DNA of 64,000 bases from Erysipelotrichia bacterium (GTDB lineage Bacteria > Bacillota_I > Bacilli_A > Erysipelotrichales > Erysipelotrichaceae). The notes beneath the pieces are model-generated. The model made no database searches. It saw nothing but the letters and a program-made list of their open reading frames with translations, and had not been told where the DNA came from. Location: the NCBI GenBank assembly GCA_030525245.1, contig JAUNFB010000004.1, positions 1 to 64,000 on the forward strand, in the 5' to 3' direction. The position numbers and the translations under genes are program-made. Shown one piece after another: positions 1-7,603 of this stretch (within the stretch, counting starts at the first letter, position 1; every line of letters starts with the position of its first letter).

Positions 1-490
1 CATATTCGAATTTCTCCTTTTTTTCTTCCAGTAAAACAACAGCTTGAGCGATAACGCCTTCTTTGTTTCCGACAAATCCCATTTTTTCTCCTCTTGTGGC
101 TTTGACATTTATTTGTTCAAGTTTACAATGTAAGATTTTTGCGATATTTTCGCGCATTTGTTCTTTATAGGGTGCTAATTTAGGCTCTTCAATGATGATT
201 GTGGCATCGATATTTCCAATGGTATACTCTTTGACTGACATCATTTTTCTCACTTCGTCCAAAATGATCAGCGAGGAGATATCTTTCCAACGGTCATCAT
301 TATCGGGGAAATGTTTTCCTAAGTCGCCTAAAGCCAAAGCACCTAATATGGCTTCAGCAATCGCATGAACCAAAACATCGGCATCGGAATGACCCAACAA
401 TCCTTTCTCGTAGGGTATTTTAACGCCGCCTAATATTAAATCTCTGCCGCTTACCAATTGATGAATATCTGTTGACTGTCCTATACGCAT
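1..490 (-). CDS. ispF: 2-C-methyl-D-erythritol 2,4-cyclodiphosphate synthase (partial, 3' end beyond window)
   Basis: IspF converts CDP-methylerythritol 2-phosphate to methylerythritol cyclodiphosphate in the cytosolic MEP route to isoprenoids. Reading leftward from ATG at 490, 163 codons are open to the window edge with no stop, close to the usual family length of about 157-160, so only the last residues can be missing. The metal-binding D8-x-H10 pair, the LGHSDADVLVHA segment (H34, H42) and the GDLGKHFPD and TRGEKMGF motifs are visible and intact. It is divergent from the gene at 568, separated by a short AT-rich gap. Confidence 0.93.
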   Translation of the reverse strand, partial: MRIGQSTDIHQLVSGRDLILGGVKIPYEKGLLGHSDADVLVHAIAEAILGALALGDLGKHFPDNDDRWKDISSLIILDEVRKMMSVKEYTIGNIDATIIIEEPKLAPYKEQMRENIAKILHCKLEQINVKATRGEKMGFVGNKEGVIAQAVVLLEEKKEKFEY

Positions 491-550
491 TGTTTTACCT
501 CGCAAGTAGTATAACATAATGTATTTAACAATGGGAATAGAAAAGGAATT

Positions 551-570
551 TGTGCTAAAATATACTTATG
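551..570 (+). promoter_or_regulatory. Extended -10 promoter directly before an apparently leaderless start
   Basis: TG-C-TAAAAT (extended -10, hexamer 556-561) lies 7 nt before the ATG at 568. No Shine-Dalgarno sequence is at the usual distance; the only purine-rich stretch, AAAAGGAA, lies upstream of the -10. The geometry suggests transcription starts at or next to the initiation codon. This is inference from spacing only. Confidence 0.4.
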
Positions 571-1407
571 AATAAAGTATTGGTTATCGGTCCTTCTTAC
601 AAAAGTGAAATTATTACTACCGGAGAGAAACTCAATCAACGGCAGGTTTTTAATAGTGCTTTTTATGATGATTTAGCCGGTGGGCAATATAGTATTGCTT
701 ATAATTTGGCTGTTTTGGAAGTTAATACTTTTTTCATTACCCGCTTTGCTTATGACAGGAGTGGTAATGAAATGTTAGCAAATTTAGACAAGCAAAATGT
801 GACGGTTAGTTTTACAGGCAGCGGTTTGGTTTCAACTCCGCAAAAGACTTATTTATTCAGTCAACAGGATGGGAAAATTTTTGATAATATTACATATAAT
901 TGTTATCCGTCGGTGGAGGACAATATACCTTCTGAATTCTTTTTGAATACGGATTATGCCTTGATAAATATTGTTAACAGCAATTATTTACAAAATATTA
1001 TGAAGCTTTATCCGCATGTACGGTATATTTGTGACAATAATATTCCTGCTGATAATCTCTTAGAGAGAATCGAAGGAATTATCTTGGACATTGATTATAT
1101 TTGTAATTATGTTGACGAAAAGAACTTTGCGGATTTTGCGGGGCAACTGTTGTATAAAGGTATTAATTATTTATTGATTACAAATAAGGGCAGAGGCGTT
1201 TATATTTATACCCGTAACGGCAATGATTATATTCAAAAAGAAAACAGCGGTCGATATTATATAGGTTGTCATGAGGTGTTTGTCAGTATGTTTTTGGCTT
1301 CGCTGTCTAATGAAATGCCTTTTTCCCAAGCTGTTGATTATGCGCTGAATTTGGCTAATGATTTTTCTTATAGTAAAGCTTTTAAATTAGAAAAAGAATT
1401 TTTCTAA
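568..1407 (+). CDS. PfkB/ribokinase-fold protein with degenerate active site
   Basis: This 279-residue protein resembles the ribokinase (PfkB) fold. It has a GG motif (residues 38-39) followed by a helix and a segment like the substrate-binding region (RFAYDRSGNEM, about 59-69), and a late beta-strand/turn LLITNKGRGVYIY that matches the region before the catalytic loop. The family catalytic motif G-A-G-D-A-F appears here as G233-C-H-E-V-F238, so the general-base Asp is replaced by Glu and the anion-hole glycines are altered. It may be a non-catalytic or altered sugar or nucleoside kinase homologue. It is followed 25 nt later by the flavin reductase-like gene, so the two may be co-transcribed. 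No substrate can be named. Confidence 0.6.
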   Translation: MNKVLVIGPSYKSEIITTGEKLNQRQVFNSAFYDDLAGGQYSIAYNLAVLEVNTFFITRFAYDRSGNEMLANLDKQNVTVSFTGSGLVSTPQKTYLFSQQDGKIFDNITYNCYPSVEDNIPSEFFLNTDYALINIVNSNYLQNIMKLYPHVRYICDNNIPADNLLERIEGIILDIDYICNYVDEKNFADFAGQLLYKGINYLLITNKGRGVYIYTRNGNDYIQKENSGRYYIGCHEVFVSMFLASLSNEMPFSQAVDYALNLANDFSYSKAFKLEKEFF

Positions 1408-1432
1408 TTAATATAGAGAAGGAGATTATGAA

Positions 1433-2374
1433 ATGAGTTCATTTAAAGATTTAAGAATTGTTGATAATTTTTATCAAACATCGGCTTTTTTTCCAATGCC
1501 GACAGTATGTATTTCAACGGTTAATCCTGACGGTAGCTTGAATATCGGATCTTATTCTTTGGTATTCCCTTATTATATTGCCGGAAAACAAAGATATGCG
1601 ATGGTATTGGAATGCCGCAATACTTCTAATACTTGTCAAAATCTTATGCGTACACACAAGTGCGCTTTGAATTTTATTACCGATGAGAGAGAAACATTTA
1701 AAGAAGCTGTAAGATTAGGCTTTCCGGGACCTTCTGATGAGAAGATGAAGGACTTGAAGTTTGCAATGGAAGACGGTGTTACTGATCCGAGTGATCCTAA
1801 CAGACCGCAAGTCATCAGTACAGCATTCCAAGTATTTGAATGTACATGGGCAGTTGATTTGGAAAATGCCGGTAAATTTAATGTAGAAGATATTGATGAC
1901 GGACATCCGGGACCTTATAACGATTTTAACGGTATTACATCTAAATACGGTGCTCACTTCATCTTGTATATTGACAAGATCTTAATGAAGGAAAAATATT
2001 ATGATGCGATTGTTAATGGTGTGAATAAAAACAATTTCCCACCTGTACCTGTTGACTACGGTTATCGTGATTCGACCAATTTCTGGTATGTACGCTTCCC
2101 TAAATTAACTCATCCGATTTCTGAACCGGTTCCGGCACCGAAGGAAGTGGATTTGCAGTCAATCAGATATGCCGCTAATCGTGCTGATTCGGAAATTAAA
2201 TTTACAGATGATGCTTTACAGAATTTTGTAAAAGTTCCGCGTCCGTTTTTGAAGACTGTATTAAACGGTTGTGTTGCATGGGCTAAGGAAAATAATGTTA
2301 CTTTAATTACCGATAAGGAAGTAAAGATTATTAACGATAAGCGTAATGCTGAAAAGCAAAGCAGAAAAAAATAA
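1433..2374 (+). CDS. Flavin reductase-like (FMN-binding split-barrel) protein
   Basis: The 313-residue protein begins with a split-barrel FMN-binding domain of the flavin reductase/DIM6-NTAB type: a TVCISTVNPDGSLNIGSYS segment near residues 25-43, then a strand and an NTSNTCQNLMRTHKCALNFI region. Such proteins bind FMN and reduce flavins or small substrates with NAD(P)H in the cytosol. At 313 residues it is longer than the minimal domain of about 150-200; the C-terminal third is rich in Lys and polar residues and I do not recognise it. A good ribosome site (AGAAGGAG) precedes the ATG. The superoxide reductase gene lies 59 nt downstream in the same direction, so a shared role in electron transfer to oxygen-detoxifying proteins is plausible but inferred. 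Confidence 0.75.
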   Translation: MSSFKDLRIVDNFYQTSAFFPMPTVCISTVNPDGSLNIGSYSLVFPYYIAGKQRYAMVLECRNTSNTCQNLMRTHKCALNFITDERETFKEAVRLGFPGPSDEKMKDLKFAMEDGVTDPSDPNRPQVISTAFQVFECTWAVDLENAGKFNVEDIDDGHPGPYNDFNGITSKYGAHFILYIDKILMKEKYYDAIVNGVNKNNFPPVPVDYGYRDSTNFWYVRFPKLTHPISEPVPAPKEVDLQSIRYAANRADSEIKFTDDALQNFVKVPRPFLKTVLNGCVAWAKENNVTLITDKEVKIINDKRNAEKQSRKK

Positions 2375-2433
2375 GCAGATCTTTTGCTTAAACAGACAGT
2401 ATTCCCTTAAAATATATTTAGGAGGATTACAAA

Positions 2434-2805
2434 ATGAAAATTTATCGTTGCTCTATTTGCGGGAATATTATAGTTAAATTAAGTGACAGCGGTGTTACAC
2501 CGACATGTTGCGGTGAAGAAATGGTGCTGTTAAAGGCCAATACAACTGATGGAGCATTGGAAAAGCATGTTCCGCAAGTAAAACTTAATGAAAATCATGT
2601 AGAAGTACAGATCGGAGAAGTAATTCATCCGATGATTGAAACTCATTATATTGAGTGGGTATTATTGGAAACGGATAAAGGATTTCAAGTGAAATACTTA
2701 AAGCCTCAACAAGAACCGAGATGTTGTTTCGAGTTAGGTGATGAAAAGTTGCTTGCGGTCTATGAATATTGTAATCTGCATGGTTTGTGGAAAAAAGAAA
2801 TGTGA
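2434..2805 (+). CDS. dfx: Desulfoferrodoxin, two-iron superoxide reductase
   Basis: The 123-residue protein has the full class I (2Fe) superoxide reductase layout. The N-terminal desulforedoxin domain carries C6, C9, C25 and C26 for a rubredoxin-like iron. The catalytic domain provides the square-pyramidal iron ligands H45 (in EKHVP), H65 (IHPM), H71 (ETHYIEW), C113 and H116 (CNLHGLW). It reduces superoxide to hydrogen peroxide in the cytosol without releasing oxygen, typical of strict anaerobes. It follows the flavin reductase-like gene and is preceded by AGGAGG; a terminator follows at once, so these two form the end of one transcription unit. Confidence 0.97.
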   Translation: MKIYRCSICGNIIVKLSDSGVTPTCCGEEMVLLKANTTDGALEKHVPQVKLNENHVEVQIGEVIHPMIETHYIEWVLLETDKGFQVKYLKPQQEPRCCFELGDEKLLAVYEYCNLHGLWKKEM

Positions 2806-2814
2806 TTTAAACTG

Positions 2815-2851
2815 AAAAGACTTGAGCCGGTCAAGTCTTTTAGTTTCTTTT
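2815..2851 (+). terminator. Rho-independent terminator after dfx
   Basis: An 11-bp perfect stem (AAAAGACTTGA with TCAAGTCTTTT), loop GCCGG, followed by a T-rich tract. Confidence 0.9.
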
Positions 2852-2853
2852 TG

Positions 2854-2881
2854 TTGACATTATCAAAAATGATAATATAAT
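2854..2881 (+). promoter_or_regulatory. Sigma-A promoter with a palindrome in its spacer, for the ABC transporter pair
   Basis: TTGACA (2854-2859) and TATAAT (2876-2881) are both consensus, 16 bp apart. The spacer and its edges hold a perfect 6-bp inverted repeat, ATTATC (2859-2864) and GATAAT (2871-2876), separated by AAAAAT. A repressor bound there would block polymerase. The half-site order is the reverse of a canonical Fur box, so the regulator is unknown. Confidence 0.7.
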
Positions 2882-2912
2882 ATAAAAAGATAATGTTTAG
2901 AGAGGTATATAC

Positions 2913-3617
2913 ATGTTAAATATTGAACATTTAGTAAAGATTTATGGTGATAAAAAAGCAGTTGATGACTTATCTTTGATGGTTAATGCCGGTGAAATAT
3001 ATGGCTTTATCGGTCACAACGGCGCTGGTAAGACAACAACGCTGAAATCTGTTGTCGGAATCTTGCAATTCGATTGCGGAGAGATTACAATTAACGGAAT
3101 CTCAATAAAAAAGGAACCGTTGTTGTGCAAAAAACAGATTGCTTATATTCCGGATAATCCCGACTTGTATGAATATATGACCGGTATTAAATATTTAAAT
3201 TTTATTGCCGATGTTTTCGAATTGAGCGAAGCTGAAAGAACCGTAAGCATAGAAAAGTATGCTCGCTTATTTGAAATGAGTGATAGCTTGGGTCAGGCTA
3301 TTGCTGCTTATTCACATGGTATGAAACAGAAATTAGCTATTATTGCGGCATGGATGCATCATCCGAAGTTGATTGTAATGGATGAACCTTTTGTCGGTTT
3401 GGATCCTAAAGCATCTCATTTGTTGAAACAGATGATGCGCGAATTCTGTAATGAAGGAGGGGCAATTTTCTTTTCTACGCATGTATTGGAGGTTGCGGAA
3501 AAATTGTGTGACAAAGTGGCTATTATTAAAAACGGCAAATTGATCAAACAAGGTACGATGGAAGAAGTAAAAGGTGATGATACTTTGGAAGAAGTATTTT
3601 TGGAATTGGAGGATTAA
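2913..3617 (+). CDS. ABC transporter ATP-binding protein (ABC-2/exporter type)
   Basis: This 234-residue ATPase powers the permease encoded 3 nt downstream. Walker A (GHNGAGKTT, about residue 35), a signature-like YSHGMKQK segment (about 134), Walker B (LIVMDEP, about 153) and the switch His (STHVLE, about 188) are all present. It most resembles the CcmA/YxlF-type ATPases paired with ABC-2-like exporters, not importers, and there is no binding protein nearby. It starts 32 nt after a consensus promoter containing a palindrome, so its expression is probably repressible. The substrate is unknown. Confidence 0.92.
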   Translation: MLNIEHLVKIYGDKKAVDDLSLMVNAGEIYGFIGHNGAGKTTTLKSVVGILQFDCGEITINGISIKKEPLLCKKQIAYIPDNPDLYEYMTGIKYLNFIADVFELSEAERTVSIEKYARLFEMSDSLGQAIAAYSHGMKQKLAIIAAWMHHPKLIVMDEPFVGLDPKASHLLKQMMREFCNEGGAIFFSTHVLEVAEKLCDKVAIIKNGKLIKQGTMEEVKGDDTLEEVFLELED

Positions 3618-3620
3618 TTT

Positions 3621-5219
3621 ATGCTTAAAATTCTTATTCATAAGCAGGTAGGTGAAATATTTCGGTCGTATTTTTATGATGCTAAAAAGAATAAGGCTCG
3701 TTCCAAAATTTCAAGCATTCTTTTGATCGGAAGTTTTGTTTTATTGATGGTTGTTGTATTGGGCGGTATTTTTTCTGTATTCTCGCTTTTAATAGCTAAA
3801 GCATTAATTCCTTTAGAATTTGATTGGATGTATTTTATTGTTGTTTCTTTAATTGCGATAGCATTAGGAACTTTCGGCAGTGTTTTTTCTACTTATTCGG
3901 GACTGTATTTAGCAAAGGATAATGATTTGTTATTATCTTTGCCAATTTCGGTTGATACAATAATCATCTCTCGACTGGTTACGGTTTATCTTATGGGATT
4001 AATGTATAGTGCGGTGGTTATTATTCCGGCAATTATTGTTTATTGGGTTTTGATTGATAATATAACTTTGCCTATTGTGGTCGGCAATTTAATGATCGTA
4101 TTAATTATTTCGGTCGTAGTTTTATTATTGTCTTGCTTATTGGGATATGTTGTTGCGAAATTGTCACAGAAACTGCATAATAAATCTTTCATTACAGTGT
4201 TGTTGTCTCTATTGTTTATCAGCGGTTATTATTATATATATTTCAGAGCCAAAGTGTTGATTGGATATTTCTTAGAAAATGTATTGCTTTATGGAAAGAA
4301 AATAAAAACATTTGCTTATCCTCTATATTTATTCGGCAGAGCTTCATTGGGTGACTGGAAAGCTTTATTAATAACAATGATAATTACAGCTGCATTAACT
4401 TATATGGTTTGGAAGATGTTATCCAAGAGTTTCTTGATGATCGCTACTTCTTCCGCAAACAATGCGAAAACTCAAGTTAAGTCATTTAAAGAAAAACCGA
4501 AAAGTGTATTTTTCGCTTTAGTACAAAAGGAATTTAGAAGATTTACCTGCAGTGCCGATTACATGCTTAATTGCGGACTATCTACATTGATTATGCTTAT
4601 CGGTGGTTTTGTCTTATTGTTTAAAGGCAAAGATATATTTGCGAATTTAATATATCTCTTTGATGGTGATTCAAATACGATATGTATATTTCTTTGCGGA
4701 GCAATTTGTTTTTTGATTGCGACTAATGATATGGCAGCATGTTCGACATCATTGGAAGGAAAGACTATTTGGCAATTGCGGTCATTACCGATAAATACTT
4801 TTAGTATTTTGAAAGCAAAATTGGCTTTTCAGCTTATTTTGACTGTGCCGGTTGTAATCTTTGTGACGCTTTGTTCTTTGTGGTTTATTCAGCCAAGTCA
4901 AACAATTGCGCTTGCTGTTTTGTTGTTTAACATCTTGTTTACACTTTTATTTGGTTTATTTTGTATGTATTTAGGTTTGAAAATGGCTAATCTGCAATGG
5001 ACAAATGAGATTTCGGTTGTTAAGCAAAGCGGAGCAGTTGTTATAGCATTATTTTCTTGTTGGATATATGGAGTTTTATTTGTCGGAATTTATCTTGGCC
5101 TCGGCAATTTTTCCGCTTTGATATATCTGAGTATCGGAATAATTTTATCATTGCTTTTGTCGATTATATTTTATATATGGTTGAAAAATAAAGGCGTAAA
5201 GTGTTTTGAAGAATTATAA
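3621..5219 (+). CDS. ABC exporter permease, large polytopic membrane protein
   Basis: The 532-residue protein has roughly ten to twelve hydrophobic helices in two blocks separated by a polar stretch (about residues 275-300) that is probably cytosolic. It is directly downstream of the ATPase gene (3-nt gap) and ends in a terminator, so the two form a complete two-gene exporter. The size and layout match the large ABC-2-like permeases common in Bacillota, which have few characterised members. What it exports cannot be read from sequence. Confidence 0.8.
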   Translation: MLKILIHKQVGEIFRSYFYDAKKNKARSKISSILLIGSFVLLMVVVLGGIFSVFSLLIAKALIPLEFDWMYFIVVSLIAIALGTFGSVFSTYSGLYLAKDNDLLLSLPISVDTIIISRLVTVYLMGLMYSAVVIIPAIIVYWVLIDNITLPIVVGNLMIVLIISVVVLLLSCLLGYVVAKLSQKLHNKSFITVLLSLLFISGYYYIYFRAKVLIGYFLENVLLYGKKIKTFAYPLYLFGRASLGDWKALLITMIITAALTYMVWKMLSKSFLMIATSSANNAKTQVKSFKEKPKSVFFALVQKEFRRFTCSADYMLNCGLSTLIMLIGGFVLLFKGKDIFANLIYLFDGDSNTICIFLCGAICFLIATNDMAACSTSLEGKTIWQLRSLPINTFSILKAKLAFQLILTVPVVIFVTLCSLWFIQPSQTIALAVLLFNILFTLLFGLFCMYLGLKMANLQWTNEISVVKQSGAVVIALFSCWIYGVLFVGIYLGLGNFSALIYLSIGIILSLLLSIIFYIWLKNKGVKCFEEL

Positions 5220-5244
5220 AAAAATCGGATAATCCGATTTTTTT
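5220..5244. terminator. Bidirectional terminator between convergent genes
   Basis: AAATCGG-ATAAT-CCGATTT hairpin flanked by A- and T-tracts, placed between the permease stop and the stop of the convergent M24 peptidase gene. Confidence 0.85.
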
Positions 5245-6298
5245 AGATATATTGTTTTTCTTTGGAAAAATTGTTTAATACGATTGCTTTGTCTTTTCCG
5301 ACTAAAACTAAATCCTCGATACGTACACCTCCGATATTCGGGAGATAGATACCCGGTTCGATGGAAAAGCACATGCCTTCAACGATAATGATATCATTTG
5401 CTTGGCTTACATCATAGGGCTCGTGAACTTCCAAACCGATACCGTGTCCTAAGCGGTGCGTAAAATATTGTCCGTAACCAAAAGAGCTGATGTAGTCACG
5501 GGCTACTTTGTCGATCTCTTTCAACTTTTTGCCTGGTTGGATTGCTTGCTCGGCTAAGATATTAGCTTGTTTGACGATTTCGTAAATTTCTTCTATTTTG
5601 GCATTTTTTTGTAAGAAGGTTCTGGTCATATCGGAACAATAACCTTGATAGTGGGAACCCATGTCGATTAATACGGCATCTCCTTCTTTCAAAACGGTAT
5701 TATCGCTGATGTGGTGCGGATCGGCAGCGTTTTTGCCGAAGGCGACAATCGGTTCAAAGGATACCGGCTCGTGTGTTATTTCTTCGAAAAGTTCCAATAA
5801 AGTATTGTATACCTGTTTTTCTGTGATACCTATTTGTAAATAAGGGATAATGCGGCTCATTACTTCATCGTTATCCTTTGAGGCTTGTCTCATTTTTTCT
5901 TGTTCATCGGCTGTTTTAATATATCTGATTTTGGCAATTATTTCACCGCAATCGGTATAGTCGGCCGGATAACAATTCATCAAACGCAAAAGAAATGCGG
6001 CACTCCATTTACCGTCAACTCCGATATGCTTTCCGGTAAGACGTTGTGCTAACAATTCGATAGGGTTTTGAGTGTCATTATAGTAGACTATTGTGTAGTC
6101 AGCATTTTCTTTAGCGGTAAACAATTCGTTAACAAAAAGATAGTTACCATTGTCATTTACAAGTAAAGCTATCATTCTTTCGCCTGATTGAATATCGATG
6201 TCGACAAAATATTTTAGATTATAATAGTCGGTGATAATCAAATCACTTAATTCTTTTTCCGACATTTGCTTTTTTAATGTGTTTAAGGCTTGTGACAT
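5243..6298 (-). CDS. M24-family Xaa-Pro dipeptidase/aminopeptidase
   Basis: A cytosolic metallopeptidase that releases residues next to proline. The C-terminal pita-bread domain carries the five expected dinuclear metal ligands: Asp in LIDMGSHY, Asp in CSDMTRTF, His in RLGHGIGLE, Glu in SIEPGIY and Glu in VRIEDLV. The N-terminal half is the usual creatinase-like substrate-gating domain. I place the start at 6298 (protein beginning MSQALNTLKK, 351 residues) because GGAGG lies 9 nt upstream of that ATG; an in-frame upstream start would put the ribosome site inside the gene. It is transcribed alone. Confidence 0.92.
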   Translation of the reverse strand: MSQALNTLKKQMSEKELSDLIITDYYNLKYFVDIDIQSGERMIALLVNDNGNYLFVNELFTAKENADYTIVYYNDTQNPIELLAQRLTGKHIGVDGKWSAAFLLRLMNCYPADYTDCGEIIAKIRYIKTADEQEKMRQASKDNDEVMSRIIPYLQIGITEKQVYNTLLELFEEITHEPVSFEPIVAFGKNAADPHHISDNTVLKEGDAVLIDMGSHYQGYCSDMTRTFLQKNAKIEEIYEIVKQANILAEQAIQPGKKLKEIDKVARDYISSFGYGQYFTHRLGHGIGLEVHEPYDVSQANDIIIVEGMCFSIEPGIYLPNIGGVRIEDLVLVGKDKAIVLNNFSKEKQYI

Positions 6299-6404
6299 AA
6301 ATAAATCCTCCCACAAATTTGATTATACTACAATAATAAAAAAATATGTAAATTTCGGTGTTGATAATAAAATTAAAATAGTGAATATGCTACAATAGAT
6401 GTAG

Positions 6405-6429
6405 ATTCAAGTATGAGAAATTCTTGAAT
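6405..6429. repeat. Inverted repeat in the leader of the potassium-uptake operon
   Basis: Perfect 7-bp arms ATTCAAG (6405-6411) and CTTGAAT (6423-6429), 81 nt before the first gene. It could be an RNA leader hairpin or a DNA site; I do not recognise a known riboswitch here. Confidence 0.35.
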
Positions 6430-6509
6430 TGTTCGCAAGATGTCAACTTGTAAAAATGAAGATAAGTATTATAATTGATATGCTTTGATTTATGAAAGGA
6501 CTGTAAATT

Positions 6510-6941
6510 ATGGCTAAGAAAAAGAGTAATTTAACGATTATTATCGGCTGTGGGCAACTCGGTTCGAGAATTGCCAATGAGATATATCATGATGATGCCA
6601 ATGTTATAGTGATTGATCGTCATGAAGAATCATTCTCTCGTTTGGATTCTTCTTTTGGAGGACTGACAATTACCGGTGATGCTTGCGATTTTGAAATATT
6701 AAAAAAAGCGGAAATTGAAAAAGCTACCTGCGTTATCGCTGTAACCGATTTTGAAAACAATAATATATTTATCGGACAGGCCGCTAAAAAAATGTTTAAT
6801 GTTGAGAAAGTAATTATCCGTATCATTAATAATGATTTGCGTCCTATTTATGAATCGATGGGTATTGATACTGTTTGTCCTGCCGAATTGTCGGCAGCGG
6901 CTGTTATGGACTACTATAACCGAGGTATAAAAGATGAATAA
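6510..6941 (+). CDS. TrkA/KtrA-type potassium channel regulator, N-domain only
   Basis: The 143-residue protein is a single RCK/TrkA-N Rossmann domain: GCGQLGSRIA is the Gly-rich nucleotide loop, followed by an acidic strand end (VIVIDRHEE) and a GDACD motif. There is no TrkA-C domain. It would form part of a cytosolic gating ring under the TrkH-type subunit encoded two genes downstream, responding to NAD(H) or ATP/ADP. The stop overlaps the start of the second regulator by 8 nt, showing translational coupling. Such stand-alone N-domain regulators are known, but usually with a TrkA-C attached. Confidence 0.88.
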   Translation: MAKKKSNLTIIIGCGQLGSRIANEIYHDDANVIVIDRHEESFSRLDSSFGGLTITGDACDFEILKKAEIEKATCVIAVTDFENNNIFIGQAAKKMFNVEKVIIRIINNDLRPIYESMGIDTVCPAELSAAAVMDYYNRGIKDE

Positions 6942-7602
6942 AAGAATATTTATTATTGGTGGTAAAACGCAAGCCAGATCTTTAGCAGAGTCTTTGGCTT
7001 TAAAGAAATATGATGTTACAGTTGTTAATTCCGATGAACATTTTTGTCAGCGATTAGCCGAAATGGAAGGCGTCAATGTTATTTTCGGTGACGGTAGCCG
7101 GGTAGATGTGTTGGAAGACGCGGATATTAATCAATGCGATGTAGCCATTGCGATGAATGATCATGATGCCGATAATTTGGTTGTCTGCCAATTGTGCAAA
7201 AAGATATTCGGTGTAAAAAAGACGGTAGCAATGGTCAGTGACGCCAATCGCACGACTTTGTTTTATCAGATGGGTGTGGACAGTGTCATTTGCGCTACCA
7301 GTGCCATTACCGGATTATTAGAACAGCAAACAATTGCTGATGAGGTGAATCATGTTGTTCCGGTAACTGAGGGACGAATCAGAATCAGTGAAATATTGGT
7401 ATCGGAAAACAGTGAAATGGTTGGTAAGAAATTGGCGGATATTAATTTACCTAAAGAAGCCATTATCGGTTGTGTTATTAGAGATAATGAAAATATTATT
7501 CCGCGTGGTGATACATATATAAAAGCAAATGATATGTTGTTGTTATTGGCTTCGGCAGCTTGCGAAGACAAAGCAGTGAAGATAATTACAGGAAGAAAGT
7601 AA
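6934..7602 (+). CDS. TrkA-type regulator with TrkA-N and TrkA-C domains
   Basis: Residues 1 to about 135 form a TrkA-N domain and about 145-222 a TrkA-C domain (region MVGKKLADINLPKEAIIGCVIR onward), the ligand-binding part of RCK regulators. The Gly-rich loop is degenerate: IIGGKTQARSL lacks the GxGxxG pattern that the upstream partner keeps, so nucleotide binding may rest mainly with the first protein. The gene overlaps the preceding regulator and ends 1 nt before the TrkH-type gene. Together the two regulators could form a heteromeric gating ring. Confidence 0.88.
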   Translation: MNKRIFIIGGKTQARSLAESLALKKYDVTVVNSDEHFCQRLAEMEGVNVIFGDGSRVDVLEDADINQCDVAIAMNDHDADNLVVCQLCKKIFGVKKTVAMVSDANRTTLFYQMGVDSVICATSAITGLLEQQTIADEVNHVVPVTEGRIRISEILVSENSEMVGKKLADINLPKEAIIGCVIRDNENIIPRGDTYIKANDMLLLLASAACEDKAVKIITGRK

Positions 7603-7603
7603 T

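Noticed and set aside
2859-2876. Calling the ABC promoter palindrome a Fur box
   Set aside because: A canonical Fur box has GATAAT before ATTATC; here the half-sites are in the opposite order, so only a generic operator is claimed.
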